64,000 bases of DNA. It comes from Nostoc sp. 'Peltigera membranacea cyanobiont' N6. Lineage in GTDB: Bacteria > Cyanobacteriota > Cyanobacteriia > Cyanobacteriales > Nostocaceae. Position numbers and translations under genes: made by a program. Each line of letters opens with the position of its first letter. Within the stretch, counting starts at the first letter, position 1. The notes beneath the pieces were generated by a model. The model did not search any database, was not told the origin of the DNA, and was given only the letters and a program-made list of their open reading frames with translations. Location of the stretch: NCBI RefSeq assembly GCF_002949735.1, contig NZ_CP026681.1, positions 248,001 to 312,000 of the forward strand, read 5' to 3'. Positions 9,301 through 17,797 of this stretch are shown here, in pieces.

Positions 9301-11773
9301 TCAACTGTTCCATCGCCTCAAAGTCACCGCATAGCGAAGCCAATTCCGCCGCATTGTTATGGAATGATAAAGTCATTTCATATTGTTGTTGCCAAGCCTT
9401 TTCTCCAAGCAGTGATAAGCCAATGCTGGCATATTCACGCCCTGCTTGATAGGCAGTGGCACTTTTGGCTTTGCAACAGGCAATCAGATTGAGTCCAGCT
9501 AATTCATCTCGTTCTGTTTGTTCGGGAATCAGAGAAGTTCCATAATTTAATTGATTAACCAGTTCAAAAATTCTTTCTTCTCTTGCTTCTGGGGAAATTT
9601 GTTGCAGCAGCAGTTGTCCGATTTGGTAATGAGTCGTCTGTTTTTGGTCATCGGGAATTAGGGAATAGGCAGCTTGCTGGATGCGATCGTGCAGGAACTT
9701 ATAATTGAGCGTTTCAGTTTGTGTGTTTTGGGTTGTATCCAATTCGCCCACATAGAACTTATAAATTTCACTTTGGGGGAGAATTAATCCTTCCTGCAAG
9801 GCTTTCCAAAGGGCGACGGCGGCATCAGATTCCGATTGCTGAGAGACGATCGCCAGCGTCTTCAAATCAAACTGTGCGCCAATACAAGCGGCTAATTTCA
9901 GAATATCTTGGGTATAATTCGGCAGTTTTTGTAACTGTAATGCCATAAATTCCACGACATCATCGGACATGGCAACAGTGCGAATCTCTGCCAGATCGCA
10001 CTGCCAATGCCCCAATTTGAAATCAAAATGAATCAATCCATCTTGATACAATGCTTTGAGGAACTGGGTGGCAAAAAAGGGATTGCCTTTTGTTTTCAAA
10101 GCAATCAATTCTGTCAAGGCTTGTGCGCTCAAAATATGGCAGTTGAGGGTGTCAGCGACTAGCTGATTTAAGCTACCTTGACTCAGGGGACGCAAAGTAA
10201 TGGTATTGATGGTGGCGTTAGCTTTGGCTACAGCATCCAATGTCAACATTAAGGGATGCGCCGGTGAGACTTCATTATCTCGGTAAGCCCCAATCGTTAA
10301 TAAATAGCCACTTTCAGACTCATTCATCAAAAGTTGTATCAAATTGAGTGAGGCAGAATCAGCCCACTGTAAATCATCCAAAAACATCACCAATGGATGT
10401 TCAATAGTAGTGAAGACTTGAATGAACTTTTGGAACAGTAAATTAAATCTATTTTGTGCCGATGTTCCTGATAATTCTGTTGCTGGTGGTTGCTTACCAA
10501 TGATGCGTTCTAATTCGGGAATCACCTCAATAATTACTTGCCCATTGTCACCTAGTGCCTGAAGAATCTGAGTTTTCCAGATGTGTAATTCGCCATCGCT
10601 TTCACTAAGCAACTGCCCCATTAGATCGCGGAAGGCTTGCACAAATGCAGAGAAGGGAATATTGCGATTGAATTGGTCAAATTTCCCTTTGATAAAATAA
10701 CCGCGTTGCCGCACAATGGGTTTATGAACTTCATTAACAACTGCTGTTTTTCCAATCCCCGAAAAACCAGCTACCAGCATCATTTCTGTTGCACCAAGGC
10801 TAACACGCTCAAAAGCTTGGAGTAGAGTTGAGACTTCGGTTTCTCTTCCATAAAGTTTATCAGGAATGAGAAAGCGATCGCACACATCCCTTGTCCCAAT
10901 CTCGAAACTCTCAATCGAACCCGTTTCTTGAAGTTGAGTTAAACATTTTTCTAAATCAAACTTCAGTCCTAAAGCACTCTGATATCTATCTTCGGCATTT
11001 TTCGCCATCAACTTGCTGACGATTTTTGAGAATACAGGCGGGATTTTTGGGTTGATTTCATGTCCTAAAGGCGCTACTTTGGCAATATGACAATGCACCA
11101 ACTCCATCGGCTCATTTAATGGAAATGGTAACTCTCCTGTGAGTAACTCATAAAAAGTGACACCCAAAGAATAAAAGTCAGTCCGGTAGTCAATCCCGCG
11201 ATTCATCCTTCCTGTTTGTTCTGGGGATATATAAGCTAGTGTCCCTTCTAATACATTGGGATTGATGAGGGTTTGCGTTTCTCGTGGTAATAAAGATGCA
11301 ATACTGAAGTCAATTAATTTGACTTGTTTGGTTTCAGGATTAATTAAAATATTGGCGGGTTTGATGTCTTTATGAATAATTCGCTCTCGGTAGAGTATAT
11401 CTAAGGTGTTGCAGAGGGCGATCGCAATCTCTAAAAACTCCTGACCAGACGCGATATCTCGCATCTGGTTAGCAGCAAAATATTCTTTTAGAGAAATTCC
11501 TCCAAAATCTTCCATCACCAGCGAATAGCCATTTTGATAGGGTTCCAGGCTGTAGGTTTGGATGATTAGAGGTGAGTTGAGATTTTTGGTAATGGTGTAC
11601 TGATTGCGAAACTGTACCAATTCACTGAAACTTGGATATGGATTCTTTAGCAGTTTAATGACTACCGATAATGAGTCAGTTTCTCGATATCCCCGATAAA
11701 CCAATGTTCTGGAACCGTTGTAGAGTTCTTCACTGATAGGATATCCGGGAATCTTGATAAGAGTGCTAACCAT
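6383..11773 (-). CDS. HstK-type Ser/Thr kinase-ATPase-GAF-histidine kinase (1796 aa); helical type I, HK type A
   Basis: Giant cytoplasmic dual kinase. A Ser/Thr kinase domain (about 10-275) has Lys K40 in VVIK, H134-K-D136 in place of HRD and D155-F-S in place of DFG. A STAND/AAA_16-like ATPase follows: Walker A GFSGIGKT with K342 and Walker B LDDLQWAD near 466. About 680-1290 is a TPR-like helical region of type I, resembling MalT-class regulators. A Ser-rich linker precedes a GAF domain (about 1350-1505) of the type shared only with the gene at 28833. The histidine kinase is type A: H1544 in HEINNPVG, N-box, DNGKGM and GKGTGLGLA. No PAS, receiver or membrane helix. The ATG is 8 nt from the spacer hairpin. 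Long tracts are identical to the genes at 11852 and 41575. Part of the kinase domain is encoded by a near-palindrome at 11445-11468. Confidence 0.92.
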   Translation of the reverse strand: MVSTLIKIPGYPISEELYNGSRTLVYRGYRETDSLSVVIKLLKNPYPSFSELVQFRNQYTITKNLNSPLIIQTYSLEPYQNGYSLVMEDFGGISLKEYFAANQMRDIASGQEFLEIAIALCNTLDILYRERIIHKDIKPANILINPETKQVKLIDFSIASLLPRETQTLINPNVLEGTLAYISPEQTGRMNRGIDYRTDFYSLGVTFYELLTGELPFPLNEPMELVHCHIAKVAPLGHEINPKIPPVFSKIVSKLMAKNAEDRYQSALGLKFDLEKCLTQLQETGSIESFEIGTRDVCDRFLIPDKLYGRETEVSTLLQAFERVSLGATEMMLVAGFSGIGKTAVVNEVHKPIVRQRGYFIKGKFDQFNRNIPFSAFVQAFRDLMGQLLSESDGELHIWKTQILQALGDNGQVIIEVIPELERIIGKQPPATELSGTSAQNRFNLLFQKFIQVFTTIEHPLVMFLDDLQWADSASLNLIQLLMNESESGYLLTIGAYRDNEVSPAHPLMLTLDAVAKANATINTITLRPLSQGSLNQLVADTLNCHILSAQALTELIALKTKGNPFFATQFLKALYQDGLIHFDFKLGHWQCDLAEIRTVAMSDDVVEFMALQLQKLPNYTQDILKLAACIGAQFDLKTLAIVSQQSESDAAVALWKALQEGLILPQSEIYKFYVGELDTTQNTQTETLNYKFLHDRIQQAAYSLIPDDQKQTTHYQIGQLLLQQISPEAREERIFELVNQLNYGTSLIPEQTERDELAGLNLIACCKAKSATAYQAGREYASIGLSLLGEKAWQQQYEMTLSFHNNAAELASLCGDFEAMEQLIEIVIAQAHSLLEKVNVYRIRIQANVTQTKLTEAIVIGMQILQQLGVTMTESPTLTDIQQSIQEINELIGDREIADFVHLPVMSDANKLAIIEIATSLLTPAYISGSLLFPLLNCFSVKLSLQYGNISASAHNYGSYSMILCNLLQDVDSAVKFIQLALNVVSKLNDKTTRPLVLMLQGSFILHRKSHIKETLPLLREGYTSGLEVGILEHVGNSGNSFCLNAFWCGQPLANVEQDTHTYYNGLVQVNELRTANYCRIYWQSVLNLLGVGSHPTILSGTALQETEFLPLLLSANDLYGLYHFYLYKLTLCFLFGEVDQANNHAVEGRNYLMGAGGSVGEPAFYLYDSLVALALLSEPLVELSTALERVAENQTKLQHWAHHAPMNHQHKVDLVEAEKCRVLGQKAEAIDLYDKAIAGAKANEYINEEALANELAAKFYLNWGKEKVAAGYMQEAYYCYAHWGAKAKTDDLENRYPELLCPILQQSDPSMTMFGTLATIASPAYSLHSSTRKSSSSSSINTTLDFAAIIKASQALSRVIQLEDLLHQLTQIILQNSGGDRCALILPNENEVWEVRAIATPSETELYSEPLENNPNVPVKLIQYVKNTQQVVVIDDLETDLPVIGDYLRLRQPKSVLCLPILNQGNLVGILYLNNRFTSGVFTSDRIIILDFLCTQVAISLENARLYNQVQQTLTNLQQAQLQIVQSEKMSALGNLVAGVAHEINNPVGCIIGNVAAVQNSINDLFGLIDLYQEEFPQPSPTIAEELETIDLEYLRDDLPKLIRAMKDGGDRITSISKSLRTFSRADSDQKQTFNLHEGIDSTILILRHRLKANDTRPAIEVVTNYGQIPAINCFPGQLNQVFMNILANAIDALDESNNGRTFAEVKANPNCITIQTSVENERVKIAITDNGKGMNESVKQKIFDHLFTTKAVGKGTGLGLAIARQIVESTHGGKLSCNSIIGEGTEFIIEIPV
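11445..11468. repeat. In-frame near-palindrome in the kinase domain
   Basis: Begins with CCAGACGCGATA and continues with the near-complement TCTCGCATCTGG, two mismatches from a perfect 24-bp palindrome. It occupies the same codons as the perfect palindrome at 59261-59284. Confidence 0.7.
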
Positions 11774-11781
11774 ATATACTG

Positions 11782-11827
11782 CTAAATCCTGAAGACTTTC
11801 AGATTTAGTATTCCCAGATATTTGAAG
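11782..11827 (-). promoter_or_regulatory. 46-bp spacer element before the gene at 6383
   Basis: On the plus strand CTAAATC and GATTTAG form a 7-bp stem that ends 8 nt from the ATG, followed by TATTCCCAGATATTTGAAG. The palindrome is imperfect here (CAGATATTTG). The spacer is 78 bp. On the transcript the loop begins TGAAAG, while other copies have GGAA. Confidence 0.7.
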
Positions 11828-11851
11828 CTGTTTGAGAATGAGAGTTAAAAA

Positions 11852-14800
11852 TTATACCGGGATTTCAATAATAAATTCTGTACCCTCACCCAAAACCGAG
11901 TTACAACTCAATTTACCGCCGTGGGTTGATTCAACTATTTGCCGTGCGATCGCTAACCCCAAACCTGTACCTTTACCGACAGCCTTCGTAGTAAATAAAT
12001 GGTCAAAAATCTTTTGTTTGACTGACTCATTCATCCCTTTACCATTATCAGTAATGGCAATTTTCACCCTTTCATTTTCGACCGATGTTTGAATAGTTAT
12101 GCAGTTAGGATTGGCTTGAATTTCTGCAAAAGTCCGACCATTATTTGATTCATCTAATGCATCAATGGCATTAGCAAGAATATTCATAAATACTTGATTT
12201 AATTGACCGGGAAAGCAATTAATTGCTGGAATCTGACCGTAGTTGGTGACAACTTCAATGGCTGGACGAGTCTCCGAAGCCTTGAGACGATGGCGTAAAA
12301 TCAAGATGGTGCTATCAATCCCTTCGTGGAGGTTGAAGGTTTGTTTTTGGTCGCTATCGGCACGCGAAAAAGTACGAAGACTCTTACTGATAGACTTGAT
12401 GCGATCGCCGCCATCTTTCATTGCTCTGACTAACTTGGGTAAATCGTCCCGTAAATATTCTAGGTCGATTGTCTCTAATTCCTCTTCAATCTCAGTCCCA
12501 GGTTGAGGGAATTTATCGTTGTAGAGGTCAATCAGTCCAAATAAGTCATTGATGGAATTTTGGACAGCACCAACGTTGCCAATAATACAGCCAACGGGAT
12601 TGTTGATTTCGTGGGCAACTCCAGCGACTAAATTACCCAGCGCCGACATTTTTTCACTTTGAACTATTTGGAGTTGGGCGTGCTGCAAATCGTTCAGGGC
12701 ATTTTCTAATGCAAGGGATTTCTCCTGTAGGGCAAGTTCTGCAAGTTGACGTTCATGAAGTGCAGCTTGCTGTTCGCTAATATCCAAAAACAATCCATCC
12801 CAAACCATTGACCCATCGGCAAATCTTTGGATTTGAGATTCCCCATGAATCCACTTGATAATTCCTGATGGGGTAATGATTCGCCCTGACCACTGCCAGG
12901 AAGATCCGGTTTGAATGGTGTGAGTTTGGGACTGTAGAAAACTTGCGATGTCATCTGGATGCACCATATTGGTGAAAAACTGCCAATCGGACATAGCTTG
13001 CTCTGGGGTAATTTCCAGCAAGCTGTAACAGTCAGCACTGATGTAGCTCAATGATATAACCCCATCGGCACTCATGGGATATTGAAAAACTACGCCAGGC
13101 ACATTGTTTACCAAGCTATGGAAGCGAGAGTTACTCGCACTCAATGAGTTCAGTGATTCCTCTAGCTGTTGGGCATAGTTCTGCGATCGCTGATAAAGTT
13201 GGGCATTTTCCAAAGAAATGGCTGCTTGAGCGCAGAGTAAGTTGAGTAGTTCAACGCGATCGCTCGTGAACGCCTCCGTTGCTAAATTATTTTCTAGATA
13301 CAATATGCCCAGCAACTTCCCTTGATGCAAAATCGGACTACACAAGATACTCTTAGGCTGCTGACGAAGGATATAGGGGTCATTGGCTAAGGTTGGATCG
13401 CCAGTTGTATCAGATAGCACAACTGTCTGCCTATTGTGTTTGACTTTGTAAATCAGCTTCAGGGGAATATCCTGACTCTCCTCAACCAGAAGGCGCTGCA
13501 ATACGACTGGCTGCGTCCCCAGGGTAATTGACCCTTCGATCAGCAGGTGTTCGGATCGCAAGAGCATTAATACGCATTTATCAGCCCCAGCATTTTCAAT
13601 GACGATTTCCAGCAACGATGAAAGCAGTTTTTCCAGTTCGATTTCGCCTGAGATCGTTTGGAAAGCTTTAAGAATAGCGGCTAAATCTAAAGCAACAGAG
13701 ACACTGCTACTGCTGGAACTAGGGGAACTAGTGGATGTGACACCCCCCACAACGAAGATAGTTTCGTTAGTTGATAGAGGAGAACGGGTTTGCTGGAGGA
13801 TGGAGGCGAGGAGTTGAGGATAGCGTTTTTCTAAGTCGGCGACTTTGGCTTTTGCACCCCAACGAGCATAGCCATAGTAGGCTTCAATCATGTATTCGTG
13901 GGCAATGCGCTTTTTGCCCCAATCTAGATAGAATTTGGCTGCCAGTTCATTGGCTAAGGCTTCTTCGTTGATAAACTGATGTGCTTTGGCAAGAGCGATG
14001 GCTTGGTCATAACACTCACTGGCGGCGACTTTTTCACCCAAAACTCGATGACGTTCAGCCTCAATTAGATACCATTTATGCAAATGATTCATCGGGGCAT
14101 TTTGCGCCCATTGATGGAGAACAGTTTGATGAGTTATGGCATCAGCAAGCAGCTTTGCTTGTTCTGCATCTGGCTGGGTGGGGAAGAGTGCTAGATGAGT
14201 TAGCGCAGCATAAAAATGGAAAATAGAAGTAAAAAACATTCCCGATACTGCCATCAAGTAGGACTTGACTGAGGTGATGTAATTGAAGGCAGCCTGATAA
14301 TTGCCAAAGTAGTAGGCAAGCAGCAGTTTATAGATGTAGACAATGGCGATCGAGGTAAGATCGTTATCTTGGTGGTGCTTCGGCAGCATTAGCGTCTCAT
14401 CATAAATAGTGCCAGTTAAGCAATCTGGTTGACTCACCGTTTCTCTCAAATGCTCCACCGTTTGCCGCACCATATCCGAATAAATATGCGCCGAATCTTG
14501 TTTCATCTGAGCTAGGACAGCATTGTAAGCAGCCAATTCGGATGACAACGTATCCACCTCTACACCTGCGAAAAGCCCATTACAGGCGTAAGCTGCTACG
14601 TTGTAGCCAGCGTAGAGAAAATCGCCTGTTTCTATGCCGGTGGTGTAGCCATCTTTCAGCGTCGGTAATGTTGCCAAGACCGGTTGCTGGTGATGCTGGA
14701 TGAAAGACCCAAACAAGTTTAAAGTCAGGGACTTCATAGACTGAGCATTCAACACCTCTAGCAACGAGAGGGCTAATCTACCAAACTCGTAGCCTGTTTC

Positions 14801-17719
14801 GACTTTGCCCAAAAAGGCGCATAGAATCATGCCATGAAGCCCATATCCTACCGTCGAGGCGGGGGCATTGCCAAACTGGAGCGACAACTTCACCATCGTT
14901 GCGCCCAAGAGGGGGAGTAATCCGGGCATTCCCAGCAACACTGGTGCAAACAACACTCCTAATAGTTGCATTGCAGCGATCGCGGTGCGATCGCTCATCC
15001 TGGGTAAATTAACCAGGGTAGATGGATTGTTACCGCTTTGAAGATTTACAAGGTCTTCTAGCACTTTGTTGATTTGGGCTTCATCGGCTGCAATCGGCAG
15101 ATCCACCCCTAATTGACTCAGTGCATCTCTTCCCACTGCGATCGCCTCTAACATTTGGCTTTTGGCTGTTTGTGCAGCGATTTGAATTTCGTAGATTTTA
15201 ACTTTGTCTAAAATGGTCTGGGCTTTTTGCAATACTACTGCGGCTAGCTGTTCCATCTCTTCAAAGTCACCATTCAAATAGCTAGCTTCAGCAGTGGTAA
15301 TATACAGATTCAGAGTCAATTCATACTGATGTTGCCAGCAGTCTAGCTGTAATAGCTTCATCCCGGTTTGGAAATAAACTCTTGCTGCGGCGTAGGCTGT
15401 CGAATTTCTCGCCTTGACTCCAGCTTTGAAGTTCAGTTGAGCAAGTACTTCTCGTTCGCTTACTTGAGTAATTAACTCTTGTCCTAAATTCAAATGCAGG
15501 ACAATATCAAACAGTTTTTCCTCAAGCTCAATCTCGGACAAGTTTTGTCGCAATAACTGCCCAATTTGCAGATGAGTTGCTGTTTTTTGCTCATCGGGAA
15601 TTAGGGAATAAGCTGCTTGTTGTACTCGGTCATGTAAAAATTTGTATGTAACAGTCTCTTGATTTTCTTGAGTAACTACAAGATTATCTTGCCCAACATA
15701 AAACTTATAAACATCACCAATTGGTAAAATCAATCCTGATTGTAATGCTTTCCACAAAGCAGCAGCTGTCTCAATTTGGGATTGTTCGGAAATAATTGCC
15801 AAAGTTGCTAAATCAAACTGGTTGCCAATACAAGCAGCTAACTGCAATACCTCTTGAGTTGATGGCGGTAGTTTTCCTAATTGCAATGCCATAAAGGCCA
15901 CAATGTCATCTGTAACCGCTTGAATTGTCACTTGGGCAATATCAAATTGCCAACAGCCGAACTCCAAATCAAATTGAATCAGATTTTCTTGATGCAGTGC
16001 TTTGAGAAACTGGGTTACGAAAAACGGATTCCCTTTGGTTTTCTGATAAATCAATACGGAAAGAGTCCATACCAAACTTTCTGGAGATTTCAATGTATCA
16101 GCAACTAGCTGATTTACTCGATCTTGACTCAGTGGTGCTAAAGTAATCTTATTAATCGTTGCTTGAGTTTTTTGAATCTCACTCAAAGTCAACATGAAGG
16201 GATGTGCTGGATTGACCTCGTTATCACGGTAAGCACCAATTAATAAAAGATGACCTGTATCAGCCATTAATATCTGCATTAATTGTAGTGATGCTGAATC
16301 TGCCCATTGCAAATCATCTAAAAACATCACTAATGGATGTTCTGGCTTGGTAAAAACTTGGGTAAATTTTTGAAACAATAAATTAAATCTATTTTGGGCC
16401 GCCGTTCCTGATAACTCTATCGCTGCTGGTTGTTCGCCAATAATTGTTTCTAATTCGGGGATGACTTCAATAATTACCTGTCCATTTTCACCAACTGCTG
16501 ATAATATTTTGTTTTTCCATTGCTGAATTTGAGCATCGCTTTCTGTTAATAATTGCTCCATTAAATTTCGAAATGCTTGCACAAATGCACTGAAGGGAAT
16601 ACTACGATTAAATTGGTCAAATTTCCCTTTGATAAAATAGCCGCGTTGTCGCACAATAGGCTTATGAACTTCGTTGACAACCACAGTTTTCCCAATACCA
16701 GAAAACCCCGCAACTAGCATCATTTCTGTTGCGCCAAGGCTGACTCTTTCAAATGCTTGAAGTAAGGTTTCTACTTCGGGTTCTCTGCCATAGAGTTGAT
16801 CGGGGATGATGAAGCGATCGCACACATCCCATCGCGCAATTGGAAAACTCTTAATTTCACCAGTTTTATTTAGCTGATATAAACAATCTTCTAAATCAAA
16901 TTTCAGTCCCAATGCACTCTGATATCTGGATTCCGCATTTTTTGCCATCAATTTGCTGACAAGATCGCAAAGGACTTGAGGAATCTCTTTTCCCTTGACC
17001 GTTTCCCTTAAATTGGGTGCTGGTTTAGCAATATGACAATGCACCAACTCCATCGGATCTTTTGATGAAAATGGTAGTTTTCCTGTCAGTAATTCGTAAA
17101 AAGTGACACCCAAAGAATAGAAGTCAGTGCGGTAATCAATCCCCCGATTCATTCTTCCTGTTTGTTCTGGAGATATATAAGCAAGTGTGCCTTCTAACAC
17201 ATTGGGATTGATTAAGGTTTGGGTTTCCCGTGGTAGCAGAGATGCAATACTGAAGTCAATTAATTTAACTTGTTTGGTTTCGGGGTTAATTAAAATATTG
17301 CTGGGTTTAATATCTTTATGAATAATCCGCTGACGATAGAGAATATCTAAGGCATTGCACAGCGCGATCGCAATCTGCAAAAATTCCTGTAGAAATGCGA
17401 TATATCGCCTCTGGTCAGAGGTGAAATAATCTTTTAAAGAAATCCCTCCAAAGTCTTCCATCACCAGCGCATAGCCATTTTGATAGGGTTCCAGGCTATA
17501 GGTTTGGATGATGAGAGGTGAGTTAAGATTTTTGGCTATGGTGTATTGATTCCGAAATTGTACTAGTTCACTGAAACTTGGATATGGATTCTTTAGCAGT
17601 TTAATGACTACAGGTAATGAGTCAGTCTCTCGATACCCCCGATAAACTAGGGTTCTGGAACCATTGTAGAGTTCCTCACTGATGTGATATCCGGGAATAT
17701 TGACAAGAGTGCTAACCAT
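11852..17719 (-). CDS. HstK-type dual kinase with one PAS (1955 aa); helical type II, HK type A
   Basis: Same backbone as its downstream neighbour at 6383, with kinase, ATPase (Walker A Lys near 340) and a helical region of type II (marker ALAQLNFKAG in place of AGLNLIACCKAK). The linker is strongly Ser-rich (SSSSSSVS). The GAF domain (about 1370-1506) is the common type, containing AGADKCVLML and SILCSPILHQGKLLG. A single PAS_3-like domain (about 1535-1650, with YISADCYSLLEI and DISEQQAALHERQ) sits between GAF and kinase. The histidine kinase is type A with H1703. A 161-bp stretch (11946-12106) is identical to 6477-6637, so the two ends were homogenised recently. The PAS explains most of the extra length. 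Its ligand is unknown. Confidence 0.92.
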   Translation of the reverse strand: MVSTLVNIPGYHISEELYNGSRTLVYRGYRETDSLPVVIKLLKNPYPSFSELVQFRNQYTIAKNLNSPLIIQTYSLEPYQNGYALVMEDFGGISLKDYFTSDQRRYIAFLQEFLQIAIALCNALDILYRQRIIHKDIKPSNILINPETKQVKLIDFSIASLLPRETQTLINPNVLEGTLAYISPEQTGRMNRGIDYRTDFYSLGVTFYELLTGKLPFSSKDPMELVHCHIAKPAPNLRETVKGKEIPQVLCDLVSKLMAKNAESRYQSALGLKFDLEDCLYQLNKTGEIKSFPIARWDVCDRFIIPDQLYGREPEVETLLQAFERVSLGATEMMLVAGFSGIGKTVVVNEVHKPIVRQRGYFIKGKFDQFNRSIPFSAFVQAFRNLMEQLLTESDAQIQQWKNKILSAVGENGQVIIEVIPELETIIGEQPAAIELSGTAAQNRFNLLFQKFTQVFTKPEHPLVMFLDDLQWADSASLQLMQILMADTGHLLLIGAYRDNEVNPAHPFMLTLSEIQKTQATINKITLAPLSQDRVNQLVADTLKSPESLVWTLSVLIYQKTKGNPFFVTQFLKALHQENLIQFDLEFGCWQFDIAQVTIQAVTDDIVAFMALQLGKLPPSTQEVLQLAACIGNQFDLATLAIISEQSQIETAAALWKALQSGLILPIGDVYKFYVGQDNLVVTQENQETVTYKFLHDRVQQAAYSLIPDEQKTATHLQIGQLLRQNLSEIELEEKLFDIVLHLNLGQELITQVSEREVLAQLNFKAGVKARNSTAYAAARVYFQTGMKLLQLDCWQHQYELTLNLYITTAEASYLNGDFEEMEQLAAVVLQKAQTILDKVKIYEIQIAAQTAKSQMLEAIAVGRDALSQLGVDLPIAADEAQINKVLEDLVNLQSGNNPSTLVNLPRMSDRTAIAAMQLLGVLFAPVLLGMPGLLPLLGATMVKLSLQFGNAPASTVGYGLHGMILCAFLGKVETGYEFGRLALSLLEVLNAQSMKSLTLNLFGSFIQHHQQPVLATLPTLKDGYTTGIETGDFLYAGYNVAAYACNGLFAGVEVDTLSSELAAYNAVLAQMKQDSAHIYSDMVRQTVEHLRETVSQPDCLTGTIYDETLMLPKHHQDNDLTSIAIVYIYKLLLAYYFGNYQAAFNYITSVKSYLMAVSGMFFTSIFHFYAALTHLALFPTQPDAEQAKLLADAITHQTVLHQWAQNAPMNHLHKWYLIEAERHRVLGEKVAASECYDQAIALAKAHQFINEEALANELAAKFYLDWGKKRIAHEYMIEAYYGYARWGAKAKVADLEKRYPQLLASILQQTRSPLSTNETIFVVGGVTSTSSPSSSSSSVSVALDLAAILKAFQTISGEIELEKLLSSLLEIVIENAGADKCVLMLLRSEHLLIEGSITLGTQPVVLQRLLVEESQDIPLKLIYKVKHNRQTVVLSDTTGDPTLANDPYILRQQPKSILCSPILHQGKLLGILYLENNLATEAFTSDRVELLNLLCAQAAISLENAQLYQRSQNYAQQLEESLNSLSASNSRFHSLVNNVPGVVFQYPMSADGVISLSYISADCYSLLEITPEQAMSDWQFFTNMVHPDDIASFLQSQTHTIQTGSSWQWSGRIITPSGIIKWIHGESQIQRFADGSMVWDGLFLDISEQQAALHERQLAELALQEKSLALENALNDLQHAQLQIVQSEKMSALGNLVAGVAHEINNPVGCIIGNVGAVQNSINDLFGLIDLYNDKFPQPGTEIEEELETIDLEYLRDDLPKLVRAMKDGGDRIKSISKSLRTFSRADSDQKQTFNLHEGIDSTILILRHRLKASETRPAIEVVTNYGQIPAINCFPGQLNQVFMNILANAIDALDESNNGRTFAEIQANPNCITIQTSVENERVKIAITDNGKGMNESVKQKIFDHLFTTKAVGKGTGLGLAIARQIVESTHGGKLSCNSVLGEGTEFIIEIPV
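17391..17414. repeat. Degenerate in-frame palindrome in the kinase domain
   Basis: Core TGCGATATATCGCCTCTGG lies at the same codons as the palindrome of 59261-59284. The right half is well kept and the left half has drifted. Confidence 0.55.
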
Positions 17720-17727
17720 ATATATTG

Positions 17728-17773
17728 CTAAATCTTTAAGATTTCCAGATTTAGTATTCCCAGATATCTGAAG
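17728..17773 (-). promoter_or_regulatory. 46-bp spacer element before the gene at 11852
   Basis: CTAAATCT and AGATTTAG make a perfect 8-bp stem with an 11-base loop, ending 8 nt from the ATG. A shorter alternative stem, AAATCT-TTA-AGATTT, overlaps it, so two mutually exclusive folds are possible. The perfect palindrome CAGATATCTG is at 17761-17770. The spacer is 78 bp. Confidence 0.75.
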
Positions 17774-17797
17774 CTGTTTAACAATGAGAGCTAAAAA

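Noticed and set aside
17728..17773. Sigma-70 type promoter in the 46-bp element
   Set aside because: TACTAA/AATACT-like boxes have no -35 partner at proper spacing in the copies checked.
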